Position numbers and translations under genes: made by a program
In this document: piece by piece, positions 58,015-64,000 of the stretch
How positions within the stretch are numbered: position 1 is the first letter of the stretch
How the letters are laid out: the number at the start of each line of letters is the position of its first letter
Notes under the pieces: generated by a model
The model's database searches: none
What the model saw: only the letters and a program-made list of their open reading frames with translations
Told to the model about the DNA's origin: nothing
Origin: Actibacterium ureilyticum
GTDB lineage: Bacteria > Pseudomonadota > Alphaproteobacteria > Rhodobacterales > Rhodobacteraceae
NCBI RefSeq assembly: GCF_002285435.1
Contig: NZ_NSBT01000018.1
Location: 62,001-126,000, forward strand
DNA: 64,000 nt
Direction of reading: 5' to 3'

Positions 58015-59246
58015 GCCGGATCGAAACCCCGCGCATGACGGCGGCCCGCGCCGCCGCGCCGCTGGCGGGGCGCAAGGTTCTGATCATCGTCGAAAACCTG
58101 CCGCTGCCCTTCGACCGGCGCGTCTGGCACGAATGCCGCACATTGACGGCTGCGGGCGCGCAGGTCAGCGTGATCTGCCCCACCGGCAAGGGGTACGAGG
58201 CACCCTATGAAGAGATTGAGGGCGTCCATATCTATCGCCACAACTTGCCCGTGGATGCCAAGGGCGCGGCGGGCTATCTGCTGGAATATTCCGCCGCGTT
58301 GTTCCACGAGATGCGGCTGGCCATCAAGGTGGCGATGAAACACGGGTTCGACACGATCCAGGGCTGCAACCCGCCGGACCTGATCTTTCTGGTCGCCTGG
58401 CCGTTCAAGCTGTTCGGCAAGCGCTATATCTTCGACCACCACGACATCAACCCCGAGCTTTACGAGGCGAAATTCAACCGCCGCGACTTTTTCTGGCGGC
58501 TGATGAAATGGTGCGAGCGGCGGAATTTCCGCGCCGCCGATGTGGTGATCTCGACCAACAATTCCTATCGCGATATCGCGCTGACCCGTGGCGGCAAGGC
58601 CCCGCAGGATGTGTTCGTCGTGCGCTCGGGCCCCGATTTGACCCGGCTGACGGTGATGCCACCCAATCCGAAATGGAAGAACGGGCGCGCGCATATGGTG
58701 GGCTATGTCGGCGTGATGGGCGACCAGGAGGGGCTGGACCTGTTGCTGGAATCCGCGCGCGATCTGGTGCATGAACGCGGCCGCGATATCCAGTTCGTTC
58801 TGGTGGGCGGCGGCCCCGCGCTGGACGATCTGAAACGCATGGCCGCCGACATGAAGCTGACCGATCACGTCACCTTCACCGGCCGCGCCCCCGATGCCGA
58901 CCTGTTCGAGGTGCTGTCGACCGCCGATGTCTGCGTGAACCCCGACCGGGTGAACCCGATGAACGACAAGTCGACCATGAACAAGATCCTGGAATACATG
59001 GCGTTTTCCAAACCCATCGTGCAGTACGAGGTTGCCGAAGGCCGGTTTTCGGCGCAAGAGGCCTCGCTCTACGCCACCCCGAACGACACCACCGACATGG
59101 CCGACAAGATCGCGGCCCTTCTGGACGACCCTGATCGGTGTGCCGAAATGGGTGTTTTCGGGCGAAACAGGGTCGAAACGGAGCTGAGCTGGGATCATCA
59201 GGTCGACATACTTATCGCCGCCTATCAGCGCGTGATGGACCGCTGA
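58011..59246 (+). CDS. Glycosyltransferase family 4 protein
   Basis: The 411-residue protein has the GT-B fold with an N-terminal acceptor domain (VLIIVENLPLPFDRRVWHEC) and a C-terminal donor domain. The donor motif includes VGYVGVMGDQEGLDLLLESA and the E-x7-E-like STMNKILEYMAFSKPIV. DHHDINPELYEAKF is typical of one exopolysaccharide subgroup. It is translationally coupled to the dehydrogenase gene (ATGA overlap), so it may transfer the uronic acid made there. It overlaps the next gene by one base. Confidence 0.9.
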   Translation: MSRIETPRMTAARAAAPLAGRKVLIIVENLPLPFDRRVWHECRTLTAAGAQVSVICPTGKGYEAPYEEIEGVHIYRHNLPVDAKGAAGYLLEYSAALFHEMRLAIKVAMKHGFDTIQGCNPPDLIFLVAWPFKLFGKRYIFDHHDINPELYEAKFNRRDFFWRLMKWCERRNFRAADVVISTNNSYRDIALTRGGKAPQDVFVVRSGPDLTRLTVMPPNPKWKNGRAHMVGYVGVMGDQEGLDLLLESARDLVHERGRDIQFVLVGGGPALDDLKRMAADMKLTDHVTFTGRAPDADLFEVLSTADVCVNPDRVNPMNDKSTMNKILEYMAFSKPIVQYEVAEGRFSAQEASLYATPNDTTDMADKIAALLDDPDRCAEMGVFGRNRVETELSWDHQVDILIAAYQRVMDR

Positions 59247-60139
59247 TGCAGCCGCGCCGACAGATCACGACCCAGGCCGGGTTCGGCCCGCAGATCCAGC
59301 GCTCGCCGCTTGAAAAGCTGCGGATCAAGCTGAAGAACGCCTATGGCCGGAACAAGGGCACGCTGCGCAATCCCGAATTCTGGGCGCTGACGCCGAAACT
59401 GGCGGCGGGCGCGCTGAACCGCAAGCCGCGCCAGCCGGGCGATCCGGTGCTGTTCGTGTCGACCCATCACAAGGCGATGACCACCTATTTCGTCGACGTG
59501 ATGCGGCTGTTTGCGATGTGCCGTGGCCAGCGGTTCGAGATCGTGAACATGCAGCAGCCGAAAGCCCAGACCGACATCTTCGTGTCGGGCCACAGCAAGA
59601 TGGACCTGCCCGCGCTGGCGCCATATCGCGGGGTGCATATCACGCGCGACCCGCGCGACATGATCATTTCCGGTTACCACTACCACAAATGGACGACCGA
59701 GGAATGGGCCCACCGCCCCGATGACCAGGGGCGCAGCTATCAGCAGAAGCTTCTGGCCGCGTCGCAGGATGACGGGCTTTACATGGATATCGACCATTTC
59801 ATCTTTTCCTATCGCGATCTGCTGGAAAACTGGGACATGGACGATCCCGATATGCTGGAGCTGAAGTTCGAGGATCTGATGGGCGACGGGCGCGCCGCAC
59901 TTTACGACCAGATTTTCCGCCATTTCGGCTGTAACAGTGACGATCTGGCGCTTGGCATCCGGCTGATGACCATGTTCGAGGCCAAGAAACGCGCGGGCAA
60001 ATCCACCGGCGCGAAATCCCATGTCCGCAGCGCGAAATCGGGCCAGTGGAAGGGGATGCTGACCGCCGATCACCTGGCCTATATCGATACCGAACTGGGC
60101 GATGTGCTGGACAAGTTCGGCTATCCCCGCGCGGGCTAG
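59246..60139 (+). CDS. PAPS-dependent sulfotransferase (exopolysaccharide locus)
   Basis: The 297-residue protein has the 5'-phosphosulfate loop FVSTHHKAMTTYFVDVMRLF, in which HHKAMTTY replaces the usual PKxGTT, and the 3'-phosphate motif ITRDPRDMIISGYHYHKW. The C-terminus has a nucleoside-binding SHVRSAKSGQWKGMLTAD segment. The start overlaps the glycosyltransferase stop by one base, so it probably sulfates the same polymer. An inverted repeat surrounds its stop codon (60135-60162). Confidence 0.85.
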   Translation: MQPRRQITTQAGFGPQIQRSPLEKLRIKLKNAYGRNKGTLRNPEFWALTPKLAAGALNRKPRQPGDPVLFVSTHHKAMTTYFVDVMRLFAMCRGQRFEIVNMQQPKAQTDIFVSGHSKMDLPALAPYRGVHITRDPRDMIISGYHYHKWTTEEWAHRPDDQGRSYQQKLLAASQDDGLYMDIDHFIFSYRDLLENWDMDDPDMLELKFEDLMGDGRAALYDQIFRHFGCNSDDLALGIRLMTMFEAKKRAGKSTGAKSHVRSAKSGQWKGMLTADHLAYIDTELGDVLDKFGYPRAG

Positions 60140-60162
60140 GGCGTTGCGCCCATGGCCCTAGC
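60135..60162. other. Perfect 8-bp inverted repeat spanning the sulfotransferase stop
   Basis: GCTAGGGC (60135-60142) and GCCCTAGC (60155-60162) flank 12 bases; GGGCG/CGCCC inside offers an alternative stem. It lacks a T-run. A related GCTAGGGT occurs about 60 bases downstream. Confidence 0.5.
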
Positions 60163-60238
60163 AGCGGGCGGGGCGCTTACGAACCCTCAACACCGGCATC
60201 GCTAGGGTGGCGCGCATTTCGACCTGAAAGGACGCACC

Positions 60239-60502
60239 ATGCCCCAAGATGCCTATGACAACATGACCCCTTCGCTTCAAAGCCCCGCTGTCGGGATCGA
60301 AGAGGTCACGCCCGACGACCTGACCGACCTGGCCAATGTCACCCGCGCGCTGAACGTGGCCACCGCCGGAACCGTTCGCGTGATCGCGGCCGACGGCACC
60401 AGCGGCGATGTGTTCGTGGCCGCCGGGATCACCTTTCCGATCCGGGCCCGCCGCGTTCTGGCGACAGGCACCACCGCGACCGGTATCCGCGGGCTGTACT
60501 GA
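60239..60502 (+). CDS. Phage/GTA spike-base-like small protein
   Basis: The 87-residue protein contains PSLQSPAVGIEEVTPDDLTD, then RALNVATAGTVRVIAADGTS and ends with ITFPIRARRVLATGTTATGI. This resembles the small spike-base proteins of gene transfer agents and tailed phages (RCAP_rcc01079-like), which have beta-rich LPVR..RVLATGTTAT ends. No capsid, tail or terminase gene is nearby. It may be an isolated domain recruited for a surface role, or a scattered GTA-accessory gene. AAAGGA lies 7 bases upstream of the ATG. Confidence 0.7.
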   Translation: MPQDAYDNMTPSLQSPAVGIEEVTPDDLTDLANVTRALNVATAGTVRVIAADGTSGDVFVAAGITFPIRARRVLATGTTATGIRGLY

Positions 60503-60515
60503 GCGCGCAAAAATT

Positions 60516-60549
60516 GGCCAATCCGCGCCGCTTGGGTTGTGGATTGGCC
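60516..60549. other. Perfect 9-bp inverted repeat between the spike-base-like gene and the flippase gene
   Basis: GGCCAATCC (60516-60524) and GGATTGGCC (60541-60549) flank 16 bases, starting 13 bases after the stop of the spike-base-like gene. It could terminate that short transcript; no T-run follows. Confidence 0.5.
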
Positions 60550-60639
60550 GGCGGGACTTGACCCCGCGACGCAAACCCTAGAACTCTGTCGGGAGTATCT
60601 TCCTCCTTGAAAATCAAGGAAGTAACAAGGTAACCGGCG

Positions 60640-62052
60640 ATGTTCAAATCCGTCCTGCTGCTGCTTTCGGGCAATGCGTTCAGCGCATTGATGCTGCTGA
60701 TACGCAACCTGCTGGTGGCGCGGCTGATTTCGGTGTCCGACTATGGCATCGCGGCGACATTCGCGATCTCGATGGCCATGGTCGAGATGATGTCGAACCT
60801 GGGCCTGCAGCAGATGATCGTGCAGGACAAGGATGGCGAGGACCCCGCGCTTCAGGCCGGGTTGCAAGGGTTTCAGGCCCTGCGCGGCGTGCTGTCATCG
60901 CTGATCCTGCTGCTTCTGGCGCATCCGCTGGCGATGTTCCTGGGCGTGCCGCATGTCGCCTGGGCCTATCAGGCGATGGCGCTGGTGCCGCTGATGAACG
61001 GTTTCATGCATTTCGACGTGTTCCGCATGCAGCGGCAGATGCGCTACCTGCCGCATATGCTGACCGTTTCGGTGCCTGCGCTGGTGTCGGTGCTGCTGGT
61101 CTGGCCGCTGGACCGCCTTTTCGGCGATTATCGCGTGATGCTGTTCGCGGTGCTGGCGCAGTCGATGATGACGCTCGTCACCTCGCATCTAACGGCCAAA
61201 AGCCGCTATCGGATTCGCATGGATCGCCAGATCATGGGGCGCGGATTGCGATTCGGTTGGCCGCTTCTGATCAACGGAATGCTGCTGTTCATCGTGTTTC
61301 ACGGCGAAAAACTGGTCGTCGGGCGTGAATTGGGCATGGCGAAACTGGCCATCCTGGCGATGGGTTTCACCCTGACCCTGACGCCCACGCTGGTGGTGTC
61401 GCGCAGCGTGCAATCCTTCTTCCTGCCGCAGCTGTCGCGCCCCGATCTGCCGCCCGAGAAATTCACCATGATCGGCATCGCCGCGGTCGAGGCGAACCTG
61501 CTGAATGGCCTGGTGCAGGTCGCCGGGATCATGCTGTTCGGACCGTTGCTGGTGCAATGGGTTCTAAACACGAATTACGGTGAATTGGTGCCGCTTTTGC
61601 TGTTCCTGTCGATCCTGCACGCCGTGCGCGTGTTCAAGGCTGGACCGGCGGCGGTGGCGCTGGCCTGTGCCCAGACCGACAACGCCATGTGGGCCAACCT
61701 GTGCCGGGTCCTGACCGTGCCGCTGGCGTGGTATGCGGCGGCCCAAGGCTACGGGCTGACCACGGTGGTCTGGATCGCGCTGGGGGGCGAGCTTTGCGGC
61801 TTTGCCGTGGCGCTGATCCTGCTGCGGCGGCGGGTTGGATTTGACCTGCGACCATTGCGCGGTCCGGTGATTGCCTGTTTCCTGTTCCTGACCCTACTCT
61901 TTCTGTACGGGCTGATCAGCCAGGGTATTTTGCCGCTGCCGATCAATCTGAACCTGCTGGCGGGGTTGTGCATCGCGACCTTCGGGCTGGCGCTGTTCAT
62001 GTTGGGCGGGTTGCGCCGCTATGTTCTGGATCGAAAGGCACGACGCCCCTAA
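60640..62052 (+). CDS. Oligosaccharide flippase (Wzx-like, polysaccharide-biosynthesis MOP family)
   Basis: The 470-residue protein has about 12-14 membrane segments and begins LLLLSGNAFSALMLLIRNLL with the MOP-superfamily pattern of early helices (LVARLISVSDYGIAATFAIS). It likely moves undecaprenyl-linked repeat units to the periplasm. It is the only recognised flippase of the locus. The leader carries a perfect 7-bp hairpin (60604-60620, loop AAA) just before the ribosome-binding site. The stop overlaps the next start by one base. Confidence 0.9.
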   Translation: MFKSVLLLLSGNAFSALMLLIRNLLVARLISVSDYGIAATFAISMAMVEMMSNLGLQQMIVQDKDGEDPALQAGLQGFQALRGVLSSLILLLLAHPLAMFLGVPHVAWAYQAMALVPLMNGFMHFDVFRMQRQMRYLPHMLTVSVPALVSVLLVWPLDRLFGDYRVMLFAVLAQSMMTLVTSHLTAKSRYRIRMDRQIMGRGLRFGWPLLINGMLLFIVFHGEKLVVGRELGMAKLAILAMGFTLTLTPTLVVSRSVQSFFLPQLSRPDLPPEKFTMIGIAAVEANLLNGLVQVAGIMLFGPLLVQWVLNTNYGELVPLLLFLSILHAVRVFKAGPAAVALACAQTDNAMWANLCRVLTVPLAWYAAAQGYGLTTVVWIALGGELCGFAVALILLRRRVGFDLRPLRGPVIACFLFLTLLFLYGLISQGILPLPINLNLLAGLCIATFGLALFMLGGLRRYVLDRKARRP

Positions 62053-62972
62053 TGACCGAGAGCCTGCCTCTTTTGCTGCATGTCGGTTATCACAAGACCG
62101 CCACCAGCTGGATGCAGAACCGGTTGTTCACGCCCGATCACGGATACGCCCAGCTTTGCGGCCATCAACAGGTGCACGACCTGATCACCAATCCCCACGG
62201 GCTGCAGTTCGACCCGCATCTGATGCGGGATCTGATCGACACCGCCCGCCAAAAGGTGCCCCAAGGGGCGGTTCCCGTGATTTCGTCCGAGATCCTGTCG
62301 GGCCATCATTTCACCGGCGGCTATCAGTCCGATGTCTATGCCTGGCGGCTGAAAGAGATCGCCCCCCGCGCCCTCATCCTGTTGTCGATCCGGTCGCAGA
62401 TGACGATCCTGCCGTCTTGCTACATGCAATATCTGATGAGCGGCGGCACAATGCCCTGGCCGCAATTCTTTCGCGGCGAACGCGATATCGGCTATCCAGC
62501 GTTTTCCCCGGTGCATTTCGAGTATGACCGCCTGATCGACCATTACCAGACCCTGTTCGGGGCGGAAAACGTGCATGTCGTGACCCAGGAAAGCATCGCT
62601 CACGACATGGGACAGATGGCTGACGAGCTGGCGGCGTTTACCGGAAACAGGCTCTATTCCGGCCTGAGTGACAGCGCTCGCGTGATCTATGCGCCCAGCT
62701 ATGCCGAAACGACCGCGCCGGTTCTGCGGCGGATCAACCATGTGCAATCCAGCATGCTGAACCGGTGCCCGGTTATCGAGCTGGGCCATACACCCACCGG
62801 TCTGTTCAAACTCTATGGCGCGGGGCATCGGCGTGTGATGGGGGCGCTTGGCCGCGAGCCGGCCCGGCCGATCCGGGCCTATGTGCGGGACACCTTTGGC
62901 GACCGGTTCGGTGACAGCAACCGGCGTCTGGCCGCGCTGGTTCCCGGCCTGGACCTGAGCGATTATCCCTGA
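62052..62972 (+). CDS. Sulfotransferase-like protein
   Basis: The 306-residue protein has a PAPS-loop-like N-terminus, LLHVGYHKTATSWMQNRLF, and a probable 3'-phosphate segment LILLSIRSQMTILPSCYMQY. The sequence is more divergent than the other sulfotransferases in the window, so activity is less certain. It is translationally coupled to the flippase gene (one-base overlap), suggesting work on the same lipid-linked or exported glycan. Its end overlaps the convergent MarR gene by 10 bases. Confidence 0.8.
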   Translation: MTESLPLLLHVGYHKTATSWMQNRLFTPDHGYAQLCGHQQVHDLITNPHGLQFDPHLMRDLIDTARQKVPQGAVPVISSEILSGHHFTGGYQSDVYAWRLKEIAPRALILLSIRSQMTILPSCYMQYLMSGGTMPWPQFFRGERDIGYPAFSPVHFEYDRLIDHYQTLFGAENVHVVTQESIAHDMGQMADELAAFTGNRLYSGLSDSARVIYAPSYAETTAPVLRRINHVQSSMLNRCPVIELGHTPTGLFKLYGAGHRRVMGALGREPARPIRAYVRDTFGDRFGDSNRRLAALVPGLDLSDYP

Positions 62973-63415
62973 GCGGTCAGCCGCTGCCGCAGCGCCCGCA
63001 GAACCGGCAGCGCGGCGCGGACCTGATCGATCCCGATATCGGCCACCACATCGTTCAGAATCGGCAGCATCGCGGCAATCGCGGCATCGCGCGCCTTGCG
63101 TCCCGCCGGGCTGATCGACACCATCTTGCGCCGCGCATCGTCCCAATCGGGGCGGATATGCACATGACCGGCCCATTCCAGCTTGTTCAGCGTGTTGGTC
63201 ATCGCCCCGCGCGTGACGTGAAACGCCTGAGCCAGTTGCGCGGGCGAGCGTTCCTCGTTCGTGCGCGCCAGATGGTTCAGCACCGAAAAATGGCTCAGCT
63301 CCATGCCCTTGGGCAACGCCTTGCTCAACCGGCTGCGCGCCAGCTGGTCGGCCATGAAGATCTCGCTGAACAGCGAAACGGCCAGGGTATCAGCGCTTTC
63401 GGTTACTCGGGACAT
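62963..63415 (-). CDS. MarR-family transcriptional regulator
   Basis: The 150-residue protein is a winged helix-turn-helix regulator. It contains ELSHFSVLNHLARTNEERSP, then AQLAQAFHVTRGAMTNTLNK as the recognition region, and a wing with HVHIRPDWDDARRKMVSISP. MarR proteins usually bind small aromatic ligands and repress nearby genes. It overlaps the upstream nitrilase-superfamily gene by 13 bases, so the two are co-transcribed. The ligand and targets are unknown. Confidence 0.9.
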   Translation of the reverse strand: MSRVTESADTLAVSLFSEIFMADQLARSRLSKALPKGMELSHFSVLNHLARTNEERSPAQLAQAFHVTRGAMTNTLNKLEWAGHVHIRPDWDDARRKMVSISPAGRKARDAAIAAMLPILNDVVADIGIDQVRAALPVLRALRQRLTAQG

Positions 63416-64000
63416 TCAAACGGGCGGTCATGGCTCAGGGACGGGACGCGATACCGGGCGTTCTGGACCTGTGACAGGTCAAGATCAACAAAAACCGTCT
63501 CGACCCCGTCACCGGCACGGGCCAGAACCTCGCCCCAGGGGGCAATCGCGACACTATGCCCCCAGGTCGCGCGCGGCTTGCCGCTGCGGGTGGTGTGGCG
63601 GCCGGTTTGCGCCGGGGCCAAAACGTAACAGCCGTTTTCAATGGCCCGCGCGCGCAACAGGGTTTCCCAATGCGCCGCACCCGTGGTGGGCGAAAACGCT
63701 GCCGGCACGCACAGGATCTGGGCCCCGGCCTGGGCCAGCGCGCGGTAAAGATGCGGGAACCGCACGTCATAGCAGATGCTCAGCCCCAGCGTGCCAAAGG
63801 GCGTTTCGGCCAGAACCGCGCGATCCCCGGGGCGATAGCCATCGGATTCGCGGAACCGCTCGGCCTCGTTGATCTCGACATCGAACATGTGAATCTTGTC
63901 ATACCGCGCGGCGATCTGCCCATCCGGGGCGATCAGGAAGGACCGGTTGGCAAAGCGGCCATCGGGATCGTCGGTCTTGATCCCCAGCGACCCGATCAGC
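63403..64000 (-). CDS. Nitrilase-superfamily carbon-nitrogen hydrolase (partial)
   Basis: The visible 198 C-terminal residues contain the catalytic Lys region ARYDKIHMFDVEI and the catalytic Cys in LGLSICYDVRFPHLYRALA, with RARAIENGCYVLAPAQTG downstream. The catalytic Glu of the Glu-Lys-Cys triad lies beyond the window. The DKIHMFDV and GHS segments resemble Nit-type omega-amidases or deaminated-glutathione amidases. The frame continues to the last base of the window, where the gene is cut. Confidence 0.88.
   Translation of the reverse strand, partial: LIGSLGIKTDDPDGRFANRSFLIAPDGQIAARYDKIHMFDVEINEAERFRESDGYRPGDRAVLAETPFGTLGLSICYDVRFPHLYRALAQAGAQILCVPAAFSPTTGAAHWETLLRARAIENGCYVLAPAQTGRHTTRSGKPRATWGHSVAIAPWGEVLARAGDGVETVFVDLDLSQVQNARYRVPSLSHDRPFECPE

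Noticed and set aside
60622-60636. 15 bases (GTAACAAGGTAACCG) identical to a segment near the 3' end of E. coli-type 16S rRNA
   Set aside because: No flanking rRNA similarity, and alphaproteobacterial 16S usually differs at one of these bases. A chance match upstream of the flippase gene is more likely than an rRNA fragment.

Overview
This window is high-GC chromosomal DNA from an alphaproteobacterium. It is most likely a member of Rhodobacterales (the Rhodobacter/Roseobacter group). I infer this from the kdsD-lptC-lptA-lptB-rpoN-hpf-ptsN order, the rimP-nusA-ylxR/L7Ae-infB order, a dnaK promoter matching the alphaproteobacterial RpoH consensus, and an exosortase resembling the VPLPA-CTERM type. 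No genus can be named from the sequence alone. I saw no rRNA, tRNA, CRISPR array, insertion sequence or prophage, and every full gene looks intact.

Layout. 1-5.5 kb (+): the end of a ribonuclease D gene, then Kdo synthesis (kdsD), LPS transport (lptC, lptA, lptB), sigma-54 (rpoN), hibernation factor (hpf) and the nitrogen PTS IIA protein (ptsN). 5.5-14.5 kb (-): a surface-glycan block with a two-domain sulfotransferase, a GT14-like enzyme, two paralogous glycosyltransferases, galE, galU, kdsB and the PAP phosphatase cysQ. 14.5-16.4 kb: an orphan KpsM-like permease, a small lipoprotein and alkB. 16.4-36.4 kb: housekeeping genes (dnaK-dnaJ, radC, secA, a parvulin, argJ, mutT, infB-ylxR-nusA-rimP, pncA, trhO). 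Among these are an OmpA/substrate-binding fusion, an unrecognised membrane-anchored protein and a 45-codon gene missed by length cut-offs. 36.4-63 kb: a large, divergently transcribed exopolysaccharide locus. 63-64 kb (-): a MarR regulator and a nitrilase-superfamily gene cut by the window end.

The exopolysaccharide locus diverges from a 638-bp AT-rich control region at 44931-45568. The left arm (-) carries an ExeA-like ATPase, a Wzz-type co-polymerase, a BY-kinase, a glycosyltransferase, a hexapeptide acyltransferase and, beyond a gap, a 1090-residue beta-helix/PKD/LamG protein. The right arm (+) carries an ExoY-type priming transferase, a TPR lipoprotein, a short OPX export protein, an outer-membrane barrel, an exosortase fused to EpsI, a rhomboid protease, sulfotransferases, a metallophosphatase, a ManC-type GDP-mannose pyrophosphorylase, an AlgD-like GDP-mannose dehydrogenase, a GT4 enzyme, a phage/GTA spike-base-like small protein and a flippase. 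Together these predict a sulfated, mannuronate-containing exopolysaccharide made by a Wzx/Wzy-type route and physically linked to exosortase protein sorting. No Wzy polymerase and no exosortase substrate were recognised in the window. Four PAPS-type sulfotransferases plus cysQ, which removes their PAP by-product, form a sulfation theme.

The main regulatory readings are: a 17-bp-spaced promoter followed by an intrinsic terminator in the rimP leader (candidate attenuator); an RpoH-type dnaK promoter; a hairpin between dnaK and dnaJ; a bidirectional terminator between the 45-codon gene and infB; and a terminator after the priming-transferase gene.
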